From contig JAAONU010000002.1 of the NCBI GenBank assembly GCA_012932295.1, positions 38,995,521 to 39,059,520 on the forward strand: a DNA stretch of 64,000 nucleotides, in the 5' to 3' direction. Positions 20,107 through 32,590 of the stretch are shown piece after piece. This stretch comes from Cyclina sinensis (taxonomy: Eukaryota; Mollusca; Bivalvia; Venerida; Veneridae). The translations under genes were made by a program, and so were the position numbers. The notes beneath the pieces were generated by a model, which saw only the letters and a list, made by a program, of their open reading frames with translations, was not told where the DNA came from and did not search any database. Numbering within the stretch: the first letter of the stretch is position 1; each line of letters begins with the position of its first letter.

Positions 20107-23100
20107 TGAAGGAAGTCACATCACCCAAAGAGGACTGAAATTTCGCTTTATTTTGAAATGTTGAAAACCTGCGTTTGATATATAGCTTTAAAACTTTTTA
20201 AATTAGATGTATGTAGACTTAAGCATGCAAATGTCTAGCAATTTTTATAAAGTCGCCAAAACGACGGCGGAGAATAATAATGGTCCCCGTTCTTTTAAGC
20301 GTGGTCTGACTTTTGTCCTGTAAACCTTCAATGTATTGACTTGAAAATTTAATATTCAGGAGAAATCCAGAGTAAAGGAAGCACAACTCTATTCTAGCCA
20401 TTTGCAGAGTAATAACGATTTGTTAAACCTTTATGAATTGTGTTGTGACACTTTAACGAACTGATATGAAACTTTAACTTTTTAATAGTTAGATGGCATT
20501 GAAGAGAAGTGCAAAAAATAATAACTTAAACAATATCAGGACTATTTACAGAGTCATATTGAAACATAAGAATTCGTGTAGAAAGCATTTTAACATTTGG
20601 ACTAGAAGTTCAGATCATGATTTCTCAATAAAGTTGTTCGTTTGTTGATTACAGAAACAAAGTCTAGTAATTACTGGCGTATTCACTACAGATTATTTAT
20701 ATATCGACCCGAGCATACAAAAACAGCTATTTTTTTAAATAATTGGTTTTCGAGATGTACGTTTACATGTATATATTGCCTGTTTTCTAAAATGTATGGA
20801 AAAGTAGCCAAACACAAATCATAATATGTATAACATTTGGTGTATGGACGATAATGATAATATTGAATACTGAAACTTCGAAAAACAATTCAAGCGTTGT
20901 CTGAGTACAATTTCAGTATGATTGCAAAAGGAATGTTTACAATAATCGTATGAATCTGTTAACTACATTTTTTTATCATACTTGCAGGATTAAAGGGGAG
21001 GGGGGGGGGGGCTCTGCCCCCGCCTACAGCCGCCCATGATTATTCTACAAAGTTTGACATTTACCTTGACCTCAGGTGTCTGTGAAGAACACATGAGGGT
21101 ATTTATTTCAAAATCCTATCGTGTACCACGGAGTAACAAAGACGTCACATGTAATAATAATAATGTAATGTAATAATATTCTGTATTATTTGGCTAGATG
21201 GACGAACGGACGGACAGACATTTAGTACGTGTTATTTTAAAAAAACTGTCAGGAATTACTAAAAGACAAATAGGCAGTATTCAATGTTATCTACAGACAG
21301 ACAGACAGACAGGCAGGAGTATTGCTGTGTTTGAAATTATGTTGCCATATGTTAGTGAACACTAAGGATTTTAAATTCCGTCAAATTTGGGTTGTATCAC
21401 TCATTAGAGATGACGTCACATATTAGGAGAGACAAATGTGTTTCTTTTTGGATTTTAAGTCAAGACGGTTTTATACCTTTGACGTTATGGCGTCGTTTGC
21501 AAAGCACAAAATTTTTACTATCTTATATACAGTCAACATAGAGGTATCTACCTTGGAAGTGATAAGAGAACTCAACTCTTAATTCTAGTTTGCAGTCAAC
21601 ATGAAGTTATGTACCTTGTAAATGCTGGCGATATATATGAGGAGCAACTTTTAATTTGAAGTTTAAGTGGACACATCTCTTTCTTTTTATTTGCAGTCAA
21701 CCTAGAGTTATCTACCATTATAGCGATGACGTTAATTGTAAAGGTACACACAATTTCCATCTTATTTTCGTTCAGCTTAGAGTCTCTTCTACCTTTTTAT
21801 ATGCTTTATAGTCAACTGATATCAGTAAAGAATCAAGAAAAGCATTGATGCAAAGCATCAAAGGGCGTCCAAAGGAATGTTTAAAAGCAAGAAATGCAGC
21901 AAGAGACAATGAACTAGTAGATATCTGATGATCAGATATATTCTTATAAACTTTTCAATGGTTAATTTGGATTCGCCAGGTTTGTAGGTAGATGAATGGG
22001 CAAACGAAATACATAATAACACACTAGTTGTTCATCCTGAACTTTGGTTGGTTTGCTAGAGATTAGAATATCAAATGTATTTTCTTTGGAACATACAAAA
22101 CAGTAGTCAAAATGTACTAAGTTTGTTTAATGTCAAATTTAAAAAATGGTTGCTATTAATACTGGAAGTAGAACACACACTGGAATGAAACATATAGGAC
22201 GAATGTCAGTGACGAAATCCAGGACTTTTTTGTAATACATGCCAACAAAAATAATGGTACATTAAAATATCAAGAATAAATTTGCATGGCATGTTGATAT
22301 GGTGAGTCATTATTTATCAATTGAAGGAAAGACTGACTTTTAGACAAGTATGAGGAAAATGTCAAGAACTATTATTTGGCACAGTTCAAAATAAAAATTA
22401 CAAAATCTCTCAATAATACATGGTATTTGTGGGAAAGAAATTATGGAATATATTGCAACACGAAAGTTTCTATTGTTAAATGTCACAGTATTTGGCAAAT
22501 CAACATGACTTAGATACCTAATCATGCCCAGGTTTCCACTCAAATCACCAAATCGGGAATCAAACACCAAGTGCAATTTATTGTTGAATATATTTGCATT
22601 CATTTCATTTCCTGCAAAATCCAGTTCGTTATTCATAACCATATAGCTCCAAAAAATCAAACTCCGCTCACCGGTTACGCTACGCTCATCTAATCCTGTA
22701 AGGGGAGATCACTGCGGAGGAGATTGCCAAAAAATGGCGGGATATTGAAATCACGTGACTGTCTCGACCAATCGTAAAATATGTATAGACTGTTTCTAGT
22801 CTTTCATTGCACTACTCGGGAACCAAACACCAAAAAACGAAGTGCGCGATTAATTAACCGGAAAGAACATACGGAAACAAATACATGTATGATAATAATA
22901 TCATTATAACAGTTCGTAATAAGAAATGGCTAAGGTTTATTTATTATCTTAAATATTTTTTTATAAATAAATTTGTAAAAAGTGCAATTTATTGTTAAAT
23001 ATGTTTGCATTTCATTTCATTTCGTGCAATTCTCCAGTTTGTTATTTATAACCATATCGCGACATGAATGAGTCAATAACAACAACAACTACCCTTTCAC

Positions 23101-23455
23101 AAAATCTGAACTCATTCCGCTTCGGTGCGGACGCCAATAACACGGTAACAGGGGCAGGTAATCCAAATTCCTATATTTAAAGTTGAATTGATCATTCTTT
23201 GATATCATGAGGTACAACTATACTCCACTTCACAATCCATCCATCTATTCATTCATTCGGGGTTACCATCCACTTTTTCTGTTTGACGAAAAGAATAGGA
23301 AACAGTGGCAGAAAGTAAATAGAGGTAGAAATTGATATTTGAATGAACAAAATAAATATTTTAACGTAGATAACGTGCGATTATACCTGGAAGTTCTTTT
23401 CTCCTAAAAGTTCATCTTTTTTCAGAAGAAAATCGCGTCGTCTACAATGACATAT
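20107..23455. other. Gene-free stretch
   Basis: No supported gene. It contains a G run (about 21000-21011), loosely repeated CAGTCAAC..TAGAG..TATCTACC phrases at 21530-21830, and a direct duplication (22548-22645 and 22816-23060), the second copy being interrupted by about 150 bp. The frame at 22340-22660 has no known motif. Confidence 0.55.
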
Positions 23456-25915
23456 ATGGCATGGTTGTACAGAAACATAGATTATACAGACATTTCGACC
23501 AAGCAGACCATAACGAACTCGCGACCACCAAGATCAATATGATTACAAAAACATCTCGACCAATCAGACCATTACGACATCACGAACCTCAATACCACTT
23601 AGACCATTACTTAGACCACACATCACGACTACCAATATCAATTCGACACGAAGACCATGAAACGTATTAACCACTAAGACTATTGCGACATGACGACAAC
23701 CAAGAACAATACGACACGGAGACCATAGAAATATCTCGACCACCAAGATCAATGCGACACGAGGACCATAGAAACATCTCGACCACTCACACCATTTTGA
23801 CATGACGACCACCAAGATCAATATGACAGCAAATACTAATCGACCACTTAGATCATTAGGAAATGACGGCAACTGAGGACAATACGACACGAGAGCCATA
23901 GAAACATCTCGACATCTCAGACCATTACAAAATCACGACCACGAAGATCAATATGACAACCAAAACTTATCGACCATTCAGACCATTACGACATGTCGAC
24001 AACCAAGATCAATATGACACGAAGACCTTTAAACATCCCGACCACTCAGACCATTACGAATTCACGTCCACCAAGATCAATGCGACACGAAGATCATAGA
24101 AACATCTCGACTATTCAGACCATTACAAATTCACGTCTACCAAGATCATTGCGACACGAAGATCACAGAAACATCTCGACCACTCACACCATTACGAATT
24201 CACGTCCACCAAGATCAAAGCGACACGAAAACGATAGAAACATCTCGACCACTCAGACCATTACGAATTCACGTCCACCAAGATCAATGCGACACGAAGA
24301 TCACAGAAACATCTCGACCACTCACACCATTACGAATTCACGTCCACCAAGATCAATGCGACACGAAGATCATAGAAACATCTCGACCACTCAGACCATT
24401 ATGAAATGATCGCTACCAAGATCAGTACGACACGAAGAACATAGAAACAACTCGACCACTCAGACCATTTCAAATTTACGTCCACCAAGATCAATGCGAC
24501 ACGAAGATCATAGAAACATCTCGACCACTCAGACCATTACTAATTCACAACCACCAAGATCAGTGCGACACGAAAATCATAGAAACATCTCGACCTCTTA
24601 GACCATTACTAATTCACAACAACCAAGATCAATGTGACACGAAAATCATAGAAACATCTCGACCATTCAGACCATTACTAATTCACGTCCAACAAGATCA
24701 ATGCGACACGAAAATCATAGAAACATCTCGACCCCTTAGACCATTACTAATTCACAACAACCAAGATCAATGTGACACGAAAATCATAGAAACATCTCGA
24801 CCATTCAGACCATTACTAATCCACGTCCAACAAGATCAATGCGACACGAAAATCATAGAAACATCTCGACCACTCAGACCATTATGAAATGATCGCTACC
24901 AAGATCAGTACGACACGAAAACCATAGAAACATCTCGACCACACAGGCCATTATGAAATGATCACTACCAAGATCAGTACGACATGGCATGGTTGTACAG
25001 AAACATAAACTATAGAAACATTTCGACCAATCAGACCATAACGAACTCGCGACCTCCATAATCAATACGATTGTAAAATCATCTCTACAAGTCAGAACAT
25101 TACGACATCACGACCAACAATATCATAGAAACATTTTAACCTCTTAGAACATAACGACATCACAACTACCAATATCATTAAGGCATGAAGACCACGAAAC
25201 GTCTTGATGACTTAGACCATTGCGACATGACGACCACCAAGATCAATATGACAATCAATACTTATCGACCACTTAAACCATTATGAAATGACGACAACCG
25301 AGGTCAATACGACAAGAAAACCATAGAAACATCTCGACATCTCAGACCATTACCAAATCACGGTAGCCAAGATCAATACGACACGAAGACCATAAAAAAA
25401 TCTCGATCACTCAGGCCATTTCGTATTCTCGACCACCAAGATCAATATTACAACAGAAACATAAGAGCACTCAAACCATTACGACATTCGACCACCAAGA
25501 TCAGTCTGACGACCGAAACATCTTGACCACTCAATCCATTAAGAGATCACGACCAATAAGATCAATACGACACGAAGACCTTAAAATATTGCGACCACTC
25601 CGACCTCTACGACATTGCGACCACTAAGATAAGTACGCTACCAAGATCACAGAAACATTTCGACTACTCAGACCATTACGGCCACCAAGATCAGAACGAC
25701 ATCTAGACCATAGAAACACTTCGACCACTTAGACCATTACAACATCACCATCACAAAAATCAATACGACATCAAAACCATAAAAAGATCTAGACGATTTA
25801 GACTATTACGTCATGACTGCCACATAAATTAACACGACACAAAGATCATGGGAACATCTAGAGCACTCAAACCATTCTGACATCAGAGATAGTAATTCAG
25901 TACGATAACATATTG
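23456..25915. repeat. 69-bp minisatellite array (about 35 degenerate copies)
   Basis: The unit contains GACCATTACGAATTCACG, CCACCAAGATCAATGCGACA and CATAGAAACATCTCGACCAC. Units are most uniform at 24040-24960 and decay outwards. The unit length is a multiple of three, so a frame stays open at 23993-24409 with a 23-residue repeat containing TITNSRPPRSMRHEDH. I take this as a by-product of the array. The array start (ATGGCATGGTTGTACAG) recurs at 24984, giving a ~1528-bp higher-order duplication. Confidence 0.85.
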
Positions 25916-26129
25916 TTTATTCTGTGTCTTGCATACCAACAATAAGATAAAAGAGCGAAATATCAAAATACTTTATTAAAAAAATCGTAGAATTTAATTC
26001 AGGCCATCGGTATCTAGTAAACATAAAGGACTCAATATATACTCTAGCGTTTGCAGTTGTCTCTGCAAGGTACTTTTATGGAACGCCGCGACTGCCTTAT
26101 TTAACGTAACAGGTTGACGTACAGCCCAA

Positions 26130-26780
26130 CACGCTTTATATGGGACACTTCTACTTTGACATGTGACACTTATGTTTATACTTGTGATGATACTATCGTT
26201 ACATGTGATAAAAAAGTCATTTTATGTAGTGGAGACAACAGTACGTGTTGAAGTTCTACCCTGTTGTGTGACAGATTTATTTATACTTGCGGTTACAACT
26301 TTTTAGTTTAATATTATTTTATTACAAATATTTGCACATATAAATAAATATGATTATACAATACAATACAGTTTATCAGAAGTACAAAAATGTGTAAAAG
26401 GATCGGGCAACAAGTTACAACTCTTATGAATGTGACCATTATATCAATATATGTGACAGGGTTGTCATTCAGTGTGATTGAGACAACATTGCACATGATA
26501 GTTTCACCTTAATATGAGAACGTTTTGTTTATTCATGCGATGACACGTCTATATATGTGACGGTTTTATCATTACATGTTGCAGCTTCGTTAGTTCGCGT
26601 GGAGGAGTTATCATTACGTGAAGCAGTTTCACTTTGATATGTGATAATTTTGTTTTTATCATTACATGTGACAGAATCATCATTCCGTGTGGAGAAATTA
26701 GCATTACATATCAAGGTAAAAGTGTCACATGTGAAGTTAGTAGTGATGCACGTCAAGCTGTTACGTCAAATAAGGCAGTT
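26130..26780. repeat. Degenerate short tandem repeat with TTACATGTGACAG phrases
   Basis: Recurring phrases such as TTACATGTGA, GTTTCATC/GTTTTATC and ATCATTACATGTG appear at roughly 30-35-base intervals. The 75-codon minus-strand frame at 26529-26756 is the translation of these units (repeated TCND/RND), not a gene. Confidence 0.5.
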
Positions 26781-28440
26781 ACAGCAATCCATATAATTTG
26801 CAGTTGATTTGGTGGGTTTCTTTATGTGTTATGTTGTAAGTGTAGTGTTTTTGCCGTTTTGCCACATCAGTGATGTGGATGAGGATTGGTATTTTCTTTA
26901 TAGATCTAACTTTATTATATATATTCCTGTACTGTATATATACGTAATGTATTTGTTGATTGTGATCACACTCGTTGCTTTTCATTACATGTAAGTTTTT
27001 GAAAATTTCGATTTTTTCTTCTTTAATACCACGTCAGGTCTCGAAACGACAATGCAAGAAACATAACAAGTAAAAGAAATATTAGTGCAATTGTGAGAGT
27101 TGTTGCTTCCCTTATCCCGATCTGTCGAGTATTGCATCGCTTTTGACAAACGACCCAGTGTTAAAATATACCAAAGCCGTGTTTACGACAGAAATAGTCT
27201 ACATAGACTCACAAAAAATACTATTTATTGTACTGGATAAAGGACCCATCAGGATTTATCTTCTGCTATAGCTAACCATAGTTATTTCGGGACATGACTA
27301 TGTAGTGTTATGAAAAAAATATTGCGATCGGGAGGAAATAGTTTCTTTCAGTTTTCACTTTCGGTTGTCATAATCATATTTTTACAGATGTGCTGTTAAG
27401 AGCATTGTATGCTAGAAAAACTCTATTTAAAGTTGTGGTTTGATTGTTTATAACATAGCAGGACATCCCCCCCTGACTTATGAAAGACTTTTAAACAGAT
27501 AAAGTGTGTGTGGCCAGTTTATGCGAAAATTTAATGCGTATTCAGAGACAAATGATCACTAAGTTCTTTTTTCTCCCTAAACTTTGATTTGCTTTGTTGT
27601 CTGTAATAAGAAGTATCATATGTGTACTTGTTGTTTTACAGCGACGTCTTATGACCAAGACTAATTCCAGATGAATCCCCCATTCCCTTAGGCTGCAGTG
27701 TATTGTCATTTCCTAAGCATATTTATTGTATACAGGAGAAACAATATCGTATGAAACAGCAGCCTAACTGACCAATCCTTTAAGTGTTTACCTCTAAATT
27801 ATCATGAATATAGCTCTTAAACAGAAAAAAATATTATCGTTGAGCAGGGCGCAGAAAATGATTAATAACAATAATACTGACATTTGACATTCAGACCAGC
27901 TGCGGTCAGTCTGATACTGGTCTCACGTTTAAGAGAACTCTACTAGACGGCATTGAGTTTCTCACGAAAAAATCTGAAAGCCGAGTTGATGTAACATAAG
28001 CTGCATGACAAATAGAATCTTACAGAACAGAAATATGTGTCAGTGTTGTGAGGTCTGATGTAGTTATGTCAATGTAGTTTGAAGATAAAAAATAATAGTT
28101 CTCATTGTCAGTTTCGATGCTACTTAAACACAACTTGAGTAAAAAGAAAACTGACTTAAGCATTCCTAGATTATTGATAAGTTGCAACTGAGGTAGACTT
28201 TTCAGTGCCATAGGAACAACAAAAATTTAGTCTGAAAATGAGAAAATCTCTCAATATTTAGACATGTTTACTGTTTAGTGGTATCGATCACTACTTTTAT
28301 TCTGATGGATTTTTTTACTTTGCAATACTCAATGTTCGTTTTTTTGCTTCCCTAAAAGCATTTTATTTTTCTAAGAGAATATATAAAAGTTAATCTTGGA
28401 CGTAAAAAGAACGATTTATAAAATATTTGTCTTAAATAAA
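26781..28440. other. Gene-free stretch
   Basis: No motif-bearing frame on either strand and no clear repeat structure seen. Confidence 0.5.
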
Positions 28441-28445
28441 CTATA

Positions 28446-29110
28446 ACAAGGCAGTCTGAAGGACAGCTATACCCCTGCCGCAGTAGAACATTGGCATGGA
28501 TAACACGTGTGAAGAGAGGAGGTTAGACCTCCCAATATGAGATAGGATAATGATTTCTACGGAAAATGGGCAGCTTCATTTGGACTTCAAATTTGTAACA
28601 GTTTAAAAATTATGGAGCGGACACGAAATACGGTCTTTTTTATGTTTGTCCTTTATGTGTGACCTTGACCTTGGGGGTAGCGACCTGGTTGTTGCGCTCT
28701 GCACATCGTCTCATAATGGTGATCATTTGTGCCAAGTTATTTTAAAAACATTCAAGCAGTTCAATAGTAACGGAGCGGACACGAAATGTGGACTTTTTAT
28801 GTATGACCTTTAAGTGTGACCTTGACCTTGGGGGTAGCGACCTGGTTGTTGCGGTCTACACATCGTGTCATAATGGTGATCATTTATGCCAAGTTATTTT
28901 AAAAATTTACAAGCAGATTAATCGTAACGGAGCGGACACGAAATGAAGACTTTTTTTTAAATATGACCTTTATGTGTGACCTTGACCTTGGGGGTAGAGA
29001 CCAGGTTGTTGAACTCTGCACATCGTCCCTTAATGGTGATATTTGTGCCAAGTTATTTTAAAAACTTTCAAGCAGTTTGATAGTAACGGAGCGGGCACGA
29101 AATATTGTTT
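28446..29110 (+). repeat. ACAAG-start element with ~158-bp tandem core
   Basis: It begins ACAAGGCAGTCTGAAGG. Three tandem units follow, marked by GGAGCGGACACGAAAT at 28614, 28772, 28929 and 29088 (spacing 158, 157, 159). Each contains GTGTGACCTTGACCTTGGGG and TAATGGTGATCATTTGTGCC. Tandem cores of about 160 bp are typical of bivalve 'pearl'/HINE-type non-autonomous elements, and the unit resembles a repeat I know from bivalve genomes. The 3' end is not recognisable. Confidence 0.7.
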
Positions 29111-29747
29111 GTTTTCGCTAAACAGGGCTCATACTACAAGATATGTTCTTGCCATTCTATTCACCGAACTATAAACACATACAAGAAACACGTGCTTCAT
29201 TTGGTTGGTGCCATTCAGTGCAGGTTAGAATCCCATTGGGAACTTAATTACTGGTAAAACGCTAAAAGCCTTTTTTGCTAAGAACATTTTTTAAGCGAAT
29301 ATTTGTCAGACATATAATTGATTGCCATTTATTGTCTAGTAACCTTTTTACAGACCTTGAAACAACAGTATCGTGAAAATTGTAAAAAAAAGCACTGATT
29401 TTCAGTTTTAGTCTAACAAGATATAAAGCTAATGAATATCAAAGGCACAGTGTCCTTTATGTCTTATGCAAGTTTACTCTCAAATTTCTATATTAAATGC
29501 ACTTACTGCCTGAGTAAGTTACAATATTATCCCAACGTATAAAACATTCTCGGGTTTCGTCTCTTGTGCATATCATATATTTCAAAACCTTTTTATTATT
29601 CATCATTATTATCAATTATTGCCCCCATATTCCATATAATTTTATTATCTGATTTTTCAATCCGTCTAAGCTCTGATATTAATATTCAAATATGATTTAA
29701 AAACAAAGGTATCCTCACCGCTAAACAACCAAATGTTTTTGTCCTAC

Positions 29748-29858
29748 AGAACAGAACAGAACAGAACAGAACACAACTTTTATTTAACTCAAATCATACA
29801 TATGACACAAAACACACACATACACAGACACACACATACACACACGCACGCACGCACC
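29748..29858. repeat. (AGAAC)n and CA-rich microsatellites, probable LINE 3' tail
   Basis: An AGAAC pentamer run is at 29748-29775, followed by CTTTTATTT and then CA-rich sequence to 29858. Read on the minus strand, an AATAAA lies just before (GTTCT)n, which looks like the 3' end of a LINE or LINE-derived copy. No coding part was recognised next to it. Confidence 0.45.
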
Positions 29859-30589
29859 GTCTACCTACCTACATATTTTCTCTCAAATTGACAAGTTTTT
29901 CTATTTCCTACATTTACTTCTTTTAAAAAATATTAAAATAATACAGCTTAAGCATATAATTCATACTCCTGTCAGTCTGCGATTAGCGATTTTAAGAACT
30001 GCCCTTGGATTCTATAATCGACATAAATATGCACATAGCTGTGAGAAAAATCATACTTACCTAAGATTCTAGACAGATGCGTGAAAGCTCGATTAATTAT
30101 ATCTTTACGCATTTTAGTCTGAGCCCACAAGCTATTTAAGTGATGATGGAAAATGTTTGTTTATTAGTATTTTTTTTAATTTAAAAAACTTTCTTTTTTC
30201 CTGTGTTGCCTGTTTAGTAAGATGAAAAACTTACAAAAACGGTTTGAAAAACAACAAAAACCAAACAACAAACAAAAAGCAACAACACAAACCATATATA
30301 AACATTTTTTTTCAAGCCTCTTTTCAATGGTCACATGTTTTACAAAAAAATATAAAAAATTCATTTTGTATCAGACCAGGAAGACGCTTTTTGCAAAAAA
30401 GCTTTGTCTAGTGGATCTCTATAAATATTGTTCAAACTTTGTGCCTTGGGTAATTTTTGGCTCCGCACTGAGAGACTCAGATGGTTTTAACACACACTTG
30501 TACAGACAAACTCTTCAGAAATCTTCTTGTCATGCAGAACACAACAGACTAATATTTCTAAAATTTAGTATGTAACATTGTTAAGGGAA

Positions 30590-30961
30590 ACAAGATTTTT
30601 TTCTTCTTCAGTAATTATCGGTTCAATCACAGTGGCCAAATGATTTACATGAAATATTATGGGAAAGTCTTTAAATCTTTTCTTGTCTGAAACCACAAGC
30701 TCCCAGACTTTTGAAATTTGGCATGAAGTATTGCCCAATTTACTTCTACCAAAAGTGTTCAAACTTTTCCCCTGTTGTTATTTATGCCTAAATAGTGGGA
30801 GTCAGATGTTTAACAAAAACTCTGTTAACATTTCTTGTCAGTTACTTCAGAAATCGTTTCAGAAAACGCATCGTTGTCTTGTACTTTCTTTTATCTTGAT
30901 TCATTACATTGTGACAGTTATAGTCAGGTGAACAATTCAGGGTCATCACTGCCCTCTTGTT
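30590..30961 (-). repeat. ACAAG-type hairpin-ended repeat, partial copy
   Basis: On the minus strand it starts AACAAGAGGGCAGTGATGAC followed by TTCACCTGAC. It includes the internal phrase CATGCCAAATTTCAAAAG...GCTTGTGGTTTCAGACAAG, matching the tandem units at 949-1590. The 3' hairpin was not found. Overlapping short frames here are shadows. Confidence 0.55.
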
Positions 30962-31137
30962 ATCACATATTCCTAAATCTGCAATTTAGATTCCCGGTAA
31001 CGGCCGTAATGTTTGAATAAAATTTCTATAAAATTAAAAAAAAAACAAAAAAAAAAAAAATTTCGTTGGAAACTAGACTATAACTCCATACCTATTGCAC
31101 CAATTTGTTGAAAGTTTTTAAAATGATAGAAAACAAG

Positions 31138-32117
31138 TTGGCTTCCTTTAAAAAGTAAGCCAAAGAGAGGTCAGCAGCTGTCGTCACTGAAAGAATGAAT
31201 CTACTTGTTTCCAAGATCATTTTGAATTTTTTGAACGATCTTTGACTTAAATAATTATAAAAACTAGTAACCTAACTATTATTAATAGTTAATTCCTTAT
31301 TAGGCAAAATGACCGAAACTGACTATAATTTAGTTATTTCAAATGTTTTTATAGTGGCGTATCTATCATTTAAATAAATGAAACAAATTAAGATAACCTC
31401 ATGTATTTCATACCTAGTAGAATCTTGGGGATCTTCTTATAAGCCCCTAAGGCTTTATTGCCCCCTCTTTTACAACAATGCATGTAGTTGTTGAAGCCAG
31501 AACTCCCATATTAAGCTGCTGCTTTTTAGGCTCATTAAGTTTTGTTTTCCCTTTCAAGCCTTTATTACACCATTCTTAGTCCAAATATTTTACAAAATAA
31601 TCAGCGATAGTATCTGTTAAGCTGGACTAAATATTAAAAGGGCGTAAATTTGATCCAAATCGAGGAAATGGACTTGTCAAAAATGCTCTGAAATTCGTAA
31701 AAAATATTTACCATTTTTTCATGACCATGGCTAAATATTAATTTGTTCAACAGGCTGATGAGTTTCTCAGAAAAAAATGCATTTTAGAATTTGTAGTTTT
31801 TAAAAAGTAGCACACCTTATAAGAAATGCATCCTTATGATTGTATTTTTTGTGTTTAATTAAGGGAATACAAAATTATTCTGTACGTTCTGTTCATAATG
31901 GGCTGTTTTAACCATGGGCCGTTTTGACCCGATGTTAAATTTTGGTTTCGTTTAAATAAATTCGTATTTTGATTCGGAGCATGCGCATAACTATCTTTGT
32001 AGACTGGTTTTCATGATTTTAGGCTTAATATGAGATCATTAGCTAAAATTTGATACGCAGAAATGGATGCCGCCAGCAATTAAAGCCAACACTGTGGAGA
32101 GGTCTGATGACCTCTCC
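31138..32117 (+). mobile_element. 1-kb hairpin-ended repeat, copy 2
   Basis: Same ends as the copy at 8918-9930: the TTGGCTT stem at the left and the GGAGAGGTC/GACCTCTCC hairpin at 32096-32117. About 980 bp, with a few indels against copy 1. The flanks are ACAAG on the left (31133-31137) and AACAAG on the right (32118-32123). It abuts another repeat that begins AACAAGAGAACTGC. Non-coding. Confidence 0.7.
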
Positions 32118-32590
32118 AACAAGAGAACTGCACTGTACTCTTCCTTTGAAACTTTTGGAACTATCTCCCTTTGTCCACTTCCTATGAAACTTTCGATAAA
32201 TTCCACTCGGTGTTTGCTGAGAAATAGTCTGGACAAAAGTTACAATTAAAATGCATGAAAGAGGCATAACTTTGTGATAAATCAGAGAACTAGAACATGC
32301 TGCTAATATGCACAGCTCCTCTTGGTAGTAAAGCTTCCTAAAAAGTTTCAATGAATCCCAATTAGTGGCTGCTGAGAAATAGTCCGGCCAGACTTGATAG
32401 CTGAAAAGGCTTGAAAAGGGCATAGCTTTGTGAAAAATCATTGAACTGAAACATGCTGCTGATATGCACAAGCTTCCTATGACGTTTCCATAAACTCCAG
32501 CCAGTGGTTGTTGAGAAAAAGTCCGGACAAAATTTCGGGATGGACGGACGAAGCGGCGACTATATGCATCCCCGTTGGGGAGCTTAAAAT
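32118..32590 (+). repeat. Dispersed repeat with 140-155-bp internal units
   Basis: It starts AACAAGAGAACTGCAC and has three related units marked TGCTGAGAAATAGTC at 32215, 32370 and (TGTTGAG) 32509. It ends GGATGGACGGACGAAG followed by TATATGCATCCCCGTTGGGG, a terminal phrase of common bivalve elements. The 200-codon minus-strand frame at 32043-32645 is a translation of these units and of the neighbouring 1-kb repeat. Confidence 0.55.

Noticed and set aside
23993..24409. 138-codon frame with 23-residue repeats
   Set aside because: The repeat unit is 69 bp, so any frame without a stop in one unit stays open. No signal peptide, domain or splice context.
26529..26756. Thr/Asp-rich 75-codon frame
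   Set aside because: Translation of a degenerate 30-35-base repeat.
29221..29235. B-box-like GGTTAGAATCCC as a tRNA or SINE
   Set aside because: No A box at the right distance upstream and no cloverleaf.
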